DNA of 64,000 nucleotides from Rhodoferax sp. Its GTDB lineage: Bacteria; Pseudomonadota; Gammaproteobacteria; Burkholderiales; Burkholderiaceae_C. The stretch lies in contig SSFF01000001.1 of the NCBI GenBank assembly GCA_008015235.1, positions 147,483 through 211,482 of the forward strand, given 5' to 3'. Shown here in pieces: positions 20,086 through 29,012 of this stretch. Positions within the stretch are counted from its first letter, which is position 1. Each line of letters begins with the position of its first letter. The notes under the pieces were generated by a model. That model had not been told where the DNA came from. It saw only the letters and a program-made list of their open reading frames with translations, and made no database searches. The translations under genes were made by a program, and so were the position numbers.

Positions 20086-21185
20086 ACAATATCAACCTTC
20101 CTTCTTCCGCGCCCTTGCTCAGCCGCCGGGGCTGGGTCACGTGGCTCAGTGTGGTCATCGTCCTGTGCGCCGTGGTGCCGGTACTCAATCTGCTGGTTCC
20201 TGCGGACAGCGTCTTTCATTTGAGCGACTTTGCCGTGGCACTCGTCGGCAAGATCATGTGCTACGCCATCTGCGCGCTGGCCATGGACCTGATCTGGGGC
20301 TACACCGGCATTCTGAGCCTGGGCCACGGACTGTTCTTCGCGCTCGGCGGCTATGCCATGGGCATGTACCTGATGCGCCAGATCGGTACCGACGGCAACT
20401 ACAAGAGCAACCTGCCCGACTTCATGGTGTTCCTGGATTGGAAGGAGTTGCCCTGGCACTGGGCCTGGAGCGACAGCTTCATCGCAACGCTGTTCCTGGT
20501 GGTGGCGGTGCCGGGTCTGGTGGCGCTGGTGTTCGGCTTCTTCGCCTTCCGTTCGCGCATCAAGGGCGTGTACTTCTCCATCATCACCCAGGCGTTGACG
20601 TTTGCCGCCATGCTGCTGTTCTTCCGCAACGAGACCGGCTTTGGCGGCAACAACGGCTTCACCGATTTCAAGCGCATCCTGGACATTCCCATCGCTACGA
20701 CTTCGATGCGCATGGTCCTGTTTGTGTTGACTGCCGTGGTACTGCTGGGCTTCTTCCTGTTGGCGCGCTGGTTGGTGCACAGCAAATACGGCCGGGTCTT
20801 GCAGGCCGTGCGCGATGCGGAAAGCCGTGTCATGTTCAGTGGCTACTCGCCGCTGGGCTACAAGCTCAGCATCTGGGTCATCTCCGCCATGATGTGCGGT
20901 GTGGCCGGGGCCCTCTATGTGCCCCAGGTGGGCATCATCAATCCCAGCGAAATGAGTCCGGCCAACAGCATCGAAATCGCTATCTGGGCCGCAGTGGGTG
21001 GGCGCGCCACGCTCATCGGCCCCATCGTCGGTGCTTTCCTGGTCAATGGCGCCAAAAGCTGGCTCACCGTGACCTACCCCGAGTTCTGGCTCTACTTCCT
21101 GGGGGCTCTGTTCATCGGGGTGACGCTGTTCCTTCCGGAAGGTGTCATCGGGCTGGTAAAGAAACTCAAGGGGAATTCCAAATGA
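20082..21185 (+). CDS. urtC: Urea ABC transporter permease UrtC
   Basis: A 367-residue LivM-type permease. The ATG at 20082 overlaps the urtB stop (ATGA); the frame is open further upstream inside urtB but is not coding there. Typical segments are CALAMDLIWGYTGILSLGHG, FFALGGYAMGMYLM, KGVYFSIITQALTFA and NNGFTDFKRIL. The C-terminus reads PEGVIGLVKKLKGNSK. About ten membrane helices are predicted. It ends overlapping urtD by four bases, so urtB-C-D are translationally coupled. Confidence 0.97.
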   Translation: MNNINLPSSAPLLSRRGWVTWLSVVIVLCAVVPVLNLLVPADSVFHLSDFAVALVGKIMCYAICALAMDLIWGYTGILSLGHGLFFALGGYAMGMYLMRQIGTDGNYKSNLPDFMVFLDWKELPWHWAWSDSFIATLFLVVAVPGLVALVFGFFAFRSRIKGVYFSIITQALTFAAMLLFFRNETGFGGNNGFTDFKRILDIPIATTSMRMVLFVLTAVVLLGFFLLARWLVHSKYGRVLQAVRDAESRVMFSGYSPLGYKLSIWVISAMMCGVAGALYVPQVGIINPSEMSPANSIEIAIWAAVGGRATLIGPIVGAFLVNGAKSWLTVTYPEFWLYFLGALFIGVTLFLPEGVIGLVKKLKGNSK

Positions 21186-22063
21186 CGCCCGATCTCCTGG
21201 AGCAAGGCGCAAAGCGCGTTGAGGCGCGCATGGCAGCGCTGGCGGCCCGCACTGGCCAAACCGAATCCGGTGGCCGTTCGGCAGGTTTTTCGCGCGTGGC
21301 CAAGGCGGGTGAGGTCGATGTCACGCACGGCCGCATCCTGTACCTGGAAGACGTGAGCGTGAGTTTCGACGGCTTCAAGGCCATCAATGGTTTATCGCTG
21401 GACATCGCGCCGGGTGAGCTGCGTTGCATCATCGGCCCCAACGGTGCGGGAAAGACCACGATGATGGACATCATCACCGGCAAGACCCGGCCCGACTCCG
21501 GCACCGTATTCTTCGGCAGCACCATCGACCTGCTGCGCTACAAAGAGGCCGAGATTGCGCAGTTGGGCATCGGCCGCAAGTTCCAGAAGCCCACGGTGTT
21601 CGAGCAGCTGACGGTGTTCGAGAACCTGGAGCTGGCGCTCAAGACCGACAAGGGCGTCAAGGCGTCGATGTTCTTCCGTCTCGACTCCGGGCAGAGCGAC
21701 CGCCTGGCCGAGGTGTTGCACACCATCCATTTGGCAGACAGTGCCGCCCGGCTGGCAGGCAATCTGAGCCATGGGCAGAAGCAGTGGCTGGAGATCGGCA
21801 TGCTGCTGATGCAGGACCCGAAACTGCTGCTGCTCGACGAGCCTGTTGCTGGCATGACCGATGAGGAGACCGAGCGCACCGCCGAACTGTTCCTGTCGCT
21901 CAAGGGCAAGCATTCGCTCATGGTGGTGGAGCACGACATGAGTTTCATACGCACCATCAGTGACATCGTTACCGTGTTGTGCGATGGCTCCGTGCTGGCA
22001 CAGGGAACCCTGGATCAGGTGCAGGCGGATGAGCGGGTCATTGAAGTCTATTTGGGTCGTTGA
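21182..22063 (+). CDS. urtD: Urea ABC transporter ATP-binding protein UrtD
   Basis: A 293-residue LivG-type ATPase. The first 60 residues are a UrtD-specific extension. The nucleotide-binding domain follows with Walker [10 protein letters not shown], the Q-loop region GIGRKFQKPTVFEQL, signature NLSHGQKQWLEI, Walker B LLLLDEPVAGM and H-loop VVEHDMSF. It hydrolyses ATP together with UrtE. The start overlaps the urtC stop (ATGA). Confidence 0.97.
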   Translation: MTPDLLEQGAKRVEARMAALAARTGQTESGGRSAGFSRVAKAGEVDVTHGRILYLEDVSVSFDGFKAINGLSLDIAPGELRCIIGPNGAGKTTMMDIITGKTRPDSGTVFFGSTIDLLRYKEAEIAQLGIGRKFQKPTVFEQLTVFENLELALKTDKGVKASMFFRLDSGQSDRLAEVLHTIHLADSAARLAGNLSHGQKQWLEIGMLLMQDPKLLLLDEPVAGMTDEETERTAELFLSLKGKHSLMVVEHDMSFIRTISDIVTVLCDGSVLAQGTLDQVQADERVIEVYLGR

Positions 22064-22065
22064 AT

Positions 22066-22758
22066 ATGCTGAAAGTCGAGAACATCAACCAGTACTACGG
22101 CGGCTCGCACATCCTTCGCGACGTTTCTCTGCAGGCCGAGTTGGGCAAGGTGACCGTGGTGCTGGGGCGCAATGGTGTGGGCAAGACCACGTTGCTGAAG
22201 TCGTTGATGGGCTTGGTACCCATCCGCAGCGGCAACATCACGCTGGACGGCAAGCCGATCCAGAGCCACACGCCGTATGAACGCGCCCGCTCCGGGCTGG
22301 GCTTTGTGCCGCAGGGCCGCGAAATCTTTGCGCGGCTGACGGTCGAGGAGAACCTGCGCATGGGGCTCGCCTACAAAAGTGCATCTACCCCCATACCGCC
22401 CGAATTGTTCGAGTTGTTTCCCGTGCTGCAGCAGATGCGCAAGCGCCGCGGTGGCGACCTTTCGGGCGGACAGCAGCAACAACTGGCCATTGCCCGTGCC
22501 CTGGCTGCGCAGCCGCGTGTGTTGATATTGGACGAGCCCACCGAGGGTATCCAACCCAGCATCATCAAGGACATCGGCCGCGTGATCCGCATGCTGGCGG
22601 ACCGAGGCACCATGGCGATTGTGCTGGTCGAGCAGTACTACGACTTTGCCCGCGAGCTGGCCGATGCCTACGTGGTCATGGAACGTGGCAGCGTGCTGGC
22701 CAAAGGCCAGGGCGCCAACATGGAAGTCGATGGGGTGCGCGAGCTGGTCGCGATCTGA
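22066..22758 (+). CDS. urtE: Urea ABC transporter ATP-binding protein UrtE
   Basis: A 230-residue LivF-type ATPase: Walker A GRNGVGKTT, signature LSGGQQQQLAIARAL, Walker B VLILDEPTEGIQ, H-loop VEQYYDF. It begins MLKVENINQYYGGSHILRDV at an ATG two bases after the urtD stop. It completes the urea importer. Downstream, after 111 non-coding bases, ureD faces back on the minus strand. Confidence 0.97.
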   Translation: MLKVENINQYYGGSHILRDVSLQAELGKVTVVLGRNGVGKTTLLKSLMGLVPIRSGNITLDGKPIQSHTPYERARSGLGFVPQGREIFARLTVEENLRMGLAYKSASTPIPPELFELFPVLQQMRKRRGGDLSGGQQQQLAIARALAAQPRVLILDEPTEGIQPSIIKDIGRVIRMLADRGTMAIVLVEQYYDFARELADAYVVMERGSVLAKGQGANMEVDGVRELVAI

Positions 22759-22869
22759 CGGCGCGGCTTATCCCGTTTCCAAATCATTCGTGTCTGGGCG
22801 CGAAGCCGCAGGCAGTGCAGATGCACGGCCAGGCGAAGCGACAACGACACGGGTGATTCAGAAATGGAT

Positions 22870-23700
22870 TTACATGGCCCAGATGCGGGGCTGGGTTGGA
22901 GTCTGGTGCCACAGGGTCTGCAGCCACTGCAGGCGGATGGCCTTGAGCAGGTCCATGGCCGGCTCCACCACGGGCGCAAGCACCCGCACGACCACCACTT
23001 GGGGGTGTGGACTGGTGGCGCCACTGCTTGTGGCCAAGGCATGGGCCACCATCATTGCGCGGGCTGATTCCAGCGCCGCTTCGCGGCGCGACCGTGTCAG
23101 TGGCGAACCGCAGGCAAACCAGAACGTGGCCATGCAGCGCTGGCCTGCCAGGCCGGCAGGGCCGTCCATGAGCTGGGTGTCCGTCGCATCCAGTACCCCA
23201 CGCTCCAACCAGGCGCCTTCCAGCTCCAGGTGTTGCGTCAGGCGCCCGGCGTCATAGGCTTGTTGGGCCAGGGGCAAGCCCAGGGCCGTGATGTCCCAAC
23301 CCATGGCTTCGGCGCCCGGGGCCAAGCGCAGCGTGGTGTGGTTCTCCGCGTTGCAGGCACTGAAGGCAATGGCTTCCAGCGGCAGCCATTGCAGACGCGC
23401 ATCATCGGCCAGTTCCAGGCGCGTGCGCTGTGCCGCCAGTGGCCCGTCGCTGCGGTAAAAGCGGCTTGCCCCCGGTGTGGTGACCAAGGCCTGCGCGCCG
23501 CGTTCCAGCCGGACATCGATTTCGAGCGTATCGCCACCCACCAGGCCGCCCGGCGGGTGCACCAGCACGTTGTGGCACACCGCATCCCCTTCCGGGTACA
23601 GGCTTTGCAGTATCCGCAGTGGGCCGGTGTGCTGGTGCTGCGCGACGGTTTTTCCATCGCGTAGCTGGTAGTGGAGGTCGAGCCGGGCGTGCCAGGACAT
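22870..23700 (-). CDS. ureD: Urease accessory protein UreD
   Basis: A 276-residue scaffold that binds apo-urease and recruits UreF-UreG for nickel insertion. Conserved segments are HQHTGPLRILQSLYPEG, VLVHPPGGLVGGDTLEIDV, LVTTPGASRFYRSDG and LPLEAIAFSACNAE. The C-terminal 60 residues (AMMVAHALATSSGATSPHPQ) are family-like. In most genomes ureD heads the urease operon; here it is convergent with urtE and lies over 13 kb from ureA. It therefore needs its own promoter, and a weak sigma-54-like match lies 36 bases upstream of the start codon. Confidence 0.96.
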   Translation of the reverse strand: MSWHARLDLHYQLRDGKTVAQHQHTGPLRILQSLYPEGDAVCHNVLVHPPGGLVGGDTLEIDVRLERGAQALVTTPGASRFYRSDGPLAAQRTRLELADDARLQWLPLEAIAFSACNAENHTTLRLAPGAEAMGWDITALGLPLAQQAYDAGRLTQHLELEGAWLERGVLDATDTQLMDGPAGLAGQRCMATFWFACGSPLTRSRREAALESARAMMVAHALATSSGATSPHPQVVVVRVLAPVVEPAMDLLKAIRLQWLQTLWHQTPTQPRIWAM

Positions 23701-23735
23701 GCGTAAGGTGGGTGGTTGCAGACACCTCCCCGAAA

Positions 23736-23750
23736 GCAGGAATCAGGCCA
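23736..23750 (-). promoter_or_regulatory. Weak sigma-54-like promoter upstream of ureD
   Basis: The minus strand reads TGGCCTGATTCCTGCTTT. GG and GC are ten bases apart and TGGC plus TGC match the RpoN consensus, but the -24 element lacks CACG. The geometry relative to the ureD start is almost the same as at ureA. Plausible as a co-regulated promoter, not certain. Confidence 0.4.
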
Positions 23751-23767
23751 GCCTGGTGTGCCTGGGC

Positions 23768-25246
23768 TTAAAAGCGTTCCAACTCCGGGTGCTTGATCTG
23801 CCCGGCGCGCACCAGCATGCGGCCGTATTCGGCGCAGCGGTTCTTGGTCGGGATGACCTTGCCAGGGTTGAGCAGTTCCTTGGGGTCGAAGGCCGACTTG
23901 AGCGCCAGCATCTGCGTGTTTTCCTCGGCCGAGAACTGCACACACATGCTGTTGAGTTTTTCGATGCCCACACCATGCTCGCCGGTCACGGTGCCGCCCA
24001 TGGCCACACTGGTTTCCAGGATGTCGGCGCCAAAGAGTTCGCAGCGGTGCAATTGGTCGGGGTCGTTGGCATCGAACAGGATCAGCGGGTGCAGGTTGCC
24101 GTCCCCGGCGTGGAACACGTTGGCGCAGCGCAGCTGGTACTTCTTCTCCATCTCCTGGATGGCGAGCAGGATGTCGGCCAGGCGCTTGCGCGGGATGGTG
24201 CTGTCCATGCACATGTAGTCCGGGCTGATGCGCCCGCTGGCTGGGAAGGCGTTCTTGCGCCCGCTCCAGAAACGCAGGCGCTCGGCCTCATCGCGGCTGA
24301 CCGCAATGGCGGTGGCACCAAAGCCGCGCAGCACCTCGCTCATGCGGCCGATTTCCTCTTCCACCTCTTCCGGCGTGCCATCGCTTTCGCATAGCAGAAT
24401 AGCTTCGGCATCCAGGTCGTAGCCGGCGTGGACGAAGTCTTCCACGGCAGCGGTCATGGGCTTGTCCATCATTTCCAGCCCGGCCGGAATGATGCCGGCG
24501 GCGATGATGCCGGCCACGGCGTCACCCGCCTTGCGCATGTCGTCAAAGCTGGCCATGATGCAGCGCGCCAACAGAGGCTTGGGTACCAGCTTCACGGTCA
24601 CTTCGGTAATGACCGCCAGCATGCCTTCGCTGCCCACCACCACGCTCAGCAGGTCCAGCCCCGGCGTGTCCAGTGCGTCGCCGCCAAAGGTGACGGGCTC
24701 GCCCTCGGCGGTGAAGCCGCGCACCTTGATGACGTTGTGCAGTGTCAGACCGTATTTGAGGCAGTGCACGCCGCCCGAGTTTTCGGCCACGTTGCCGCCG
24801 ATGGTGCAGGCGATCTGGCTGGAAGGGTCGGGCGCGTAGTACAACCCCAGCGGTGCTGCGGCCTCGCTGATGGCCAGGTTGCGCACCCCGCACTGCACCA
24901 CGGCGGTGCGGCTGCGGGCATCGACGGAGACAATCTGGTTGAAGCGCGCCAGCGACAGCGTGACACCTTTGGCGTGGGGCATGGCGCCGCCCGACAAGCC
25001 GGTGCCGGCGCCGCGGGCCACCACGGGAACATTCAGGTGGTGGCAGGTTTTCAATACCGCCTGCACCTGCTCCTCGGTTTCCGGCAGCGCCACCAGCAGC
25101 GGGCGCTGGCGGTAGGCGGTCAGGCCGTCGCACTCGTAGGGCGTGACATCTTCCTGGCTGTAGAGCAGGGAATGTGGGGCGATTTTGCCCTCCAGCCCGC
25201 GTAAAACAAGCGTGAGCAGCTCACTTTTTGATAGTGTTTCATTCAT
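23768..25246 (-). CDS. glcD: FAD-linked oxidase, GlcD/D-lactate dehydrogenase type
   Basis: A 492-residue flavoprotein. It has an FAD-binding PCMH domain (residues about 55-235) with LPETEEQVQAVLKTCHHLNV and VVARGAGTGLSGGAMPHAKG, then IGGNVAENSGGVHCLKYG. The C-terminal FAD-oxidase domain has FHAGDGNLHPLILFDAND and TGEHGVGIEKL (metal and substrate ligands) and ends near FDPKELLNPGKVIPTKN. It oxidises a 2-hydroxy acid such as glycolate or D-lactate, passing electrons to partners. No glcE or glcF is adjacent. The frame is open to 25594, but only the ATG at 25246 fits the family. The first 20 residues are encoded by a dispersed repeat. Confidence 0.93.
   Translation of the reverse strand: MNETLSKSELLTLVLRGLEGKIAPHSLLYSQEDVTPYECDGLTAYRQRPLLVALPETEEQVQAVLKTCHHLNVPVVARGAGTGLSGGAMPHAKGVTLSLARFNQIVSVDARSRTAVVQCGVRNLAISEAAAPLGLYYAPDPSSQIACTIGGNVAENSGGVHCLKYGLTLHNVIKVRGFTAEGEPVTFGGDALDTPGLDLLSVVVGSEGMLAVITEVTVKLVPKPLLARCIMASFDDMRKAGDAVAGIIAAGIIPAGLEMMDKPMTAAVEDFVHAGYDLDAEAILLCESDGTPEEVEEEIGRMSEVLRGFGATAIAVSRDEAERLRFWSGRKNAFPASGRISPDYMCMDSTIPRKRLADILLAIQEMEKKYQLRCANVFHAGDGNLHPLILFDANDPDQLHRCELFGADILETSVAMGGTVTGEHGVGIEKLNSMCVQFSAEENTQMLALKSAFDPKELLNPGKVIPTKNRCAEYGRMLVRAGQIKHPELERF
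25189..25234 (-). repeat. Dispersed repeat copy 3 (glcD 5' end)
   Basis: The minus strand reads CTATCAAAAAGTGAGCTGCT then CACGCTTG and ACGCGGGCTGGAG, the same order of elements as the intergenic copies. It lies inside the 5' end of the FAD-oxidase gene and encodes residues about 5-19. Confidence 0.65.
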
Positions 25247-25374
25247 GGCAGTGGTCCGGTGGGGCTGCACGGTTGCTGCAGCTTGGTGCGGTTGTGTTGA
25301 ACCACACTCTACGGCAATGGCGCCTGGCGTGCGTGAAAGTTGTTGCACGCCTGTGTGAAAACCCTTGGGGCCCT

Positions 25375-26262
25375 TCAGGCCACCGCCTTCTTCAGCCATT
25401 CGGCAAAGGCCGCGACTTCCCAGCGGTCCATGGCGCCGGTGCGCCAGCACAGGTAGTGGGCGTGGGGGCTGGGCACGGGGGTGGCAAAGGGGGCGCTGGT
25501 GCCCAGTCGCACCAGGGCGCCGCTGTCCAGCCAGGGGGCCGCCAGCTTGAGCCGGACCAGGCCGATGCCCATGCCGGCGGCGGCCCCGTCGCACATGAGT
25601 CCGATGTCGTTGAACTGGGAGCCCTCAATTGGCTCAGGCCAATCGAGCCCCTGGGCCGCCAGCCAAGTGCGCCAGGGCTCCAGCGGGCTGCGCAGCAGCT
25701 GCAGGCCTTCCAGGTCGGCGGCCACGTCAAAAGGGCCGTGCTCGCGCACGAAGGCGGGTGACGCCAACGGCGTGACCTCGTCCTTGACCAGGCATACGTG
25801 CTCCATGTCGGCATAGCGGCCCGGGCCAAAGCGCACCATCAGGTCGGCGTCTTCGGCCACCACGTCCAGCAGCGGAATGGACACCTGCAGCGTCAGGTCG
25901 ATCTCGGGGTAGGCGTCCGTGAACTGGCGCAGGCGCGGGATCAGGATGGATCGCGAAAACGTGGGCGTGACCGCCAGCCGCAGCTTGCGCTTGCCGGGTG
26001 CTGCCGCCGAGGATGGAAACTTCTGCAGGCTGGTTAGGCCGTCGCGCACGTGGGCCAGGTACTCGCTGCCTTCGGTCGTCAGGGAAAAATCGGCGCGGCC
26101 GAAGAGTTTGGTGCCGATGATCTGTTCCAGCTGGCGCACCCGGTGGCTCACGGCGCTGGGCGTGACGCACAGTTCCTCGGAGGTCAGCGTGACGCTGCGC
26201 AGGCGTGCCAGGGCCTCAAAGGTCAGCAGACACTGGATCGGAGGGATGCGTGCAGTACTCAT
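25375..26262 (-). CDS. LysR-family regulator (GcvA-like)
   Basis: A 295-residue regulator starting MSTARIPPIQCLLTFEALAR; the frame is open 22 codons upstream, but the ATG at 26262 matches the family start. The helix-turn-helix is LTSEELCVTPSAVSHRVRQL (residues about 26-45), followed by LFGRADFSLTTEGSEYL. The effector domain begins near KLRLAVTPTFSRSILIPRL. The overall pattern fits the GcvA/AmpR subgroup. It lies upstream of, and in the same direction as, the FAD oxidase and diverges from psd across 139 bases. It may control the oxidase; the effector is unknown. Confidence 0.9.
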   Translation of the reverse strand: MSTARIPPIQCLLTFEALARLRSVTLTSEELCVTPSAVSHRVRQLEQIIGTKLFGRADFSLTTEGSEYLAHVRDGLTSLQKFPSSAAAPGKRKLRLAVTPTFSRSILIPRLRQFTDAYPEIDLTLQVSIPLLDVVAEDADLMVRFGPGRYADMEHVCLVKDEVTPLASPAFVREHGPFDVAADLEGLQLLRSPLEPWRTWLAAQGLDWPEPIEGSQFNDIGLMCDGAAAGMGIGLVRLKLAAPWLDSGALVRLGTSAPFATPVPSPHAHYLCWRTGAMDRWEVAAFAEWLKKAVA

Positions 26263-26401
26263 TCGGTAAACCTTCGTGCTGCGCACTGCCTTTCGAGTGC
26301 GCTGGTGGCAGACCGGCGCGGCCCCCATACCCCACCACTATAATTCGCCGCCCTGCCGGTCGGACCCGCCGATGGCGGATCTTTCCAAGGACCCTTGCGC
26401 C

Positions 26402-27250
26402 ATGTCTGACACTTTCGCGGTCCTGCCGCAATACATACTCCCCAAAAAAGCCCTGACCGCGATGGCGGGTAAATTTGCGTCCAAGCCGCTGGGGGGCGCC
26501 ACCACCGCGTTCATCCGCTGGTTCGCCAAACGCTACAACGTCAACATGGCCGAGGCCGCGAATCCCGATCTGGCCAGCTACACCACCTTCAATGAGTTCT
26601 TTACGCGGCCGCTGAAGGAAGGTGCCCGCCCGCTGGCCGACAGCCCTTTTGTCTGCCCGGTGGATGGTGCCATCAGCCAGCTCGGCCCCATTGCCAAGGA
26701 CCAGATATTCCAGGCCAAGGGCCACCACTACAGCACCACGGCGCTGGTCGGGGGCGATGCGGCACTGGCCGCACAGTTCGACGATGGCGCTTTTGCCACC
26801 ATCTACCTGAGCCCGCGGGATTACCACCGCATCCACATGCCCTGTGCCGGAACCTTGCGGCGCATGATTTACGTGCCCGGAGACCTGTTTTCTGTCAACC
26901 CGGCGACAGCCCGCGGCGTGCCCGGACTATTTGCCCGCAACGAGCGCGTGGTCTGCGTGTTCGATACCGCCCACGGCCCCATGGTGCTCACCCTGGTGGG
27001 CGCCACCATTGTCGGCAGCATGGCCACGGTGTGGCACGGCACGGTCAACCCGCCGCGCAGCCCGCAGATTTGCGAATGGCATTACGACGCCGGTGCCGTG
27101 GAACTGCAGCAGGGCGAGGAAATGGGACGCTTCATGCTGGGCTCCACCGTGGTGTTGCTTTTTACCAAGGGGAGTATCGGTTTCAACCCGCAATGGAAGG
27201 CCGAAAAACCGGTGCAACTCGGGGAATCCATGGGTATCCAGGCCCAGTGA
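26402..27250 (+). CDS. psd: Phosphatidylserine decarboxylase proenzyme
   Basis: A 282-residue proenzyme that makes phosphatidylethanolamine at the inner membrane. The self-cleavage motif MLGSTVVLLF lies near residue 244; cleavage between Gly and Ser yields the alpha chain with its pyruvoyl group. Other conserved features are FFTRPLKEGARPL, CPVDGAIS (the catalytic Asp), YLSPRDYHRIHMPCAG and the His-rich VWHGTVNPPR. The ATG at 26402 matches the family start; the upstream open frame reads through the divergent promoter region. Confidence 0.97.
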   Translation: MSDTFAVLPQYILPKKALTAMAGKFASKPLGGATTAFIRWFAKRYNVNMAEAANPDLASYTTFNEFFTRPLKEGARPLADSPFVCPVDGAISQLGPIAKDQIFQAKGHHYSTTALVGGDAALAAQFDDGAFATIYLSPRDYHRIHMPCAGTLRRMIYVPGDLFSVNPATARGVPGLFARNERVVCVFDTAHGPMVLTLVGATIVGSMATVWHGTVNPPRSPQICEWHYDAGAVELQQGEEMGRFMLGSTVVLLFTKGSIGFNPQWKAEKPVQLGESMGIQAQ

Positions 27251-27295
27251 TATGGGCTATTCTTGCGCTCCTTCATTTGGGGCGTTGGATAGACC

Positions 27296-28963
27296 ATGGA
27301 ACTTGTACATACATCTGGCACAGCCATTGCCGTAGCTGCTGAAAACCCGGGGTCGGATGCGGCCAGCGCGGCTTCACGCGGTGGGCCAGAAACGGGTGGC
27401 GGCTTGTCCGTCAAGGGCAGTCTGGCACTGGCGTTTGCGTGCGTGATGGCGGGCGTGCTGGCCATTGGCGGTTTCTCCCTGGTGCAGATGGGGCGGCTGA
27501 ATGCGTCCACCCAGGCCATTTACGAGCAGGAGTACAAGGCAGGGCAGGCTGCCGAGCAATTGCGCAGCAACCTGCTGCGCATCAGCCGCGCCCAAAAGCA
27601 GTTGTTGACGGCATCCACTGCCGACGAGCGCACGAATCTGGGCAAGGATGTCGAGGGCAGCGTGCAGGCCATCAATGTCTCGATGAAGACCATCGAAGAC
27701 TTGTCGGCGACCGAGGCGGCCCAGGAAACATCCAAGGCCCTTGCGGCACCGCTGGGCAAGTGGACCAAGCGTGTCGGCGCCTTTGTGGACATGGTCAAGG
27801 CACAACCCCTGGAACTGCTGGAGATGAGCTGGGAAGTCCCGCTCGAAGATGCGGGCCTGCTCAACGACACCAAGAAGCTGGAAAAACTGGTCGATGCCCT
27901 GGTGTCGCAGCGGGCCGACTCGGCCCAGGCCACCATTGCCAACGCCGAAGGCATCTACAAGACCGCCATGTTCATGGTGGTGGGTGCAACCGTGGTGTTG
28001 ATCGCCTTGTCGGTGGTGGTCGGTGGCTGGGTGACGCGCAGGCTGATCCGGCAGCTTGGGGGGGAGCCGGGTTATGCCAAATCCATCGCCAGCCGCATTG
28101 CCCACGGCGAACTGAGCCTGCGCATCGAGCGCGACCCCAAGGACCGCGAGAGCCTGCTCTATTCGCTGTATGAAATGCAGCAGCAGCTGGCCCAGACCAT
28201 GCGTGATATCGCCAGCAGCTCCAGCCAGGTGGCCAATGCCTCACGTGAAATTTCCATGGGTAATCTGGACCTTTCGCACCGCACCGAGCAGCAGGCCATT
28301 TCGCTGGAGCAGACCAACAAGAACGTGCAGCACATGGCCGAAATTGCCAAGCGCTACGCCGACAGCGCGGTGCAGGCCGCACGCCTGTCGAGCGCTGCCG
28401 ACAAGGCGGCCCAGCATGGGGGCGAGGTGGTTTCCAACGTGGTAACCACCATGGAGCAGATCAACCAGAGTACCCAGGCCATCCACGCCAACATCAGCGT
28501 GATTCAGAGCATTGCGTTCCAGACCAATATCCTGGCGTTGAATGCAGCCGTGGAAGCGGCCCATGCGGGTGAACAGGGACGTGGTTTTGCGGTGGTGGCC
28601 TCCGAAGTGCGTGACTTGGCCCAGCGCAGCTCGCAGGCAGCGCGCGAAATCAGTGCCGCCATCGAGAGCTCGACCGAGCGCGTGAAGGACGGCAAGCAAC
28701 TGGTGGATGAAGCGGGGCATGCCATCGCTGACCTGGCGCAGACAGTGCGCCAGGTCAGCACGGTGATGGACGAGCTCTCGGGTGCCTCGGCCGAACAAAG
28801 CGAAGGAATTACCGAAATCAACCGCTCGATTGCCCAGCTTGACGAATCGACCCAGCAGAATGCGGCTTTGGTGGAGCAGGCCGCTGCCGCGGCCCAGTCG
28901 CTGGACGAACAGGCCCAGTCACTGGACCAGCTGGTGGGGCGCTTCGACCTCTCCGGCACATAG
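27296..28963 (+). CDS. Methyl-accepting chemotaxis protein (four-helix-bundle sensor)
   Basis: A 555-residue receptor. The first membrane helix is near residues 42-64 and the second near 222-246. They flank a periplasmic helical domain of about 155 residues of the four-helix-bundle type ([20 protein letters not shown]). HAMP follows ([20 protein letters not shown]), then methylation helices and the signalling tip ([38 protein letters not shown]). There is no C-terminal docking pentapeptide. A strong terminator follows. It senses an unknown small molecule and signals through CheA/CheW. Confidence 0.93.
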   Translation: MELVHTSGTAIAVAAENPGSDAASAASRGGPETGGGLSVKGSLALAFACVMAGVLAIGGFSLVQMGRLNASTQAIYEQEYKAGQAAEQLRSNLLRISRAQKQLLTASTADERTNLGKDVEGSVQAINVSMKTIEDLSATEAAQETSKALAAPLGKWTKRVGAFVDMVKAQPLELLEMSWEVPLEDAGLLNDTKKLEKLVDALVSQRADSAQATIANAEGIYKTAMFMVVGATVVLIALSVVVGGWVTRRLIRQLGGEPGYAKSIASRIAHGELSLRIERDPKDRESLLYSLYEMQQQLAQTMRDIASSSSQVANASREISMGNLDLSHRTEQQAISLEQTNKNVQHMAEIAKRYADSAVQAARLSSAADKAAQHGGEVVSNVVTTMEQINQSTQAIHANISVIQSIAFQTNILALNAAVEAAHAGEQGRGFAVVASEVRDLAQRSSQAAREISAAIESSTERVKDGKQLVDEAGHAIADLAQTVRQVSTVMDELSGASAEQSEGITEINRSIAQLDESTQQNAALVEQAAAAAQSLDEQAQSLDQLVGRFDLSGT

Positions 28964-28985
28964 CGCAGGTTGCGCGGCCTCCAGT

Positions 28986-29012
28986 AAGAAAGCTGCCTTT
29001 GGCAGCTTTCTT
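28986..29012. terminator. Bidirectional terminator
   Basis: The 12-pair stem AAGAAAGCTGCC / GGCAGCTTTCTT has a TTT loop and AT-rich flanks on both sides. It lies between the convergent chemoreceptor and purU genes and can serve both. Confidence 0.85.

Noticed and set aside
19866..21212. Minus-strand open frame of 448 codons opposite urtC
   Set aside because: It is antisense to urtB/urtC, with no family match or plausible start.
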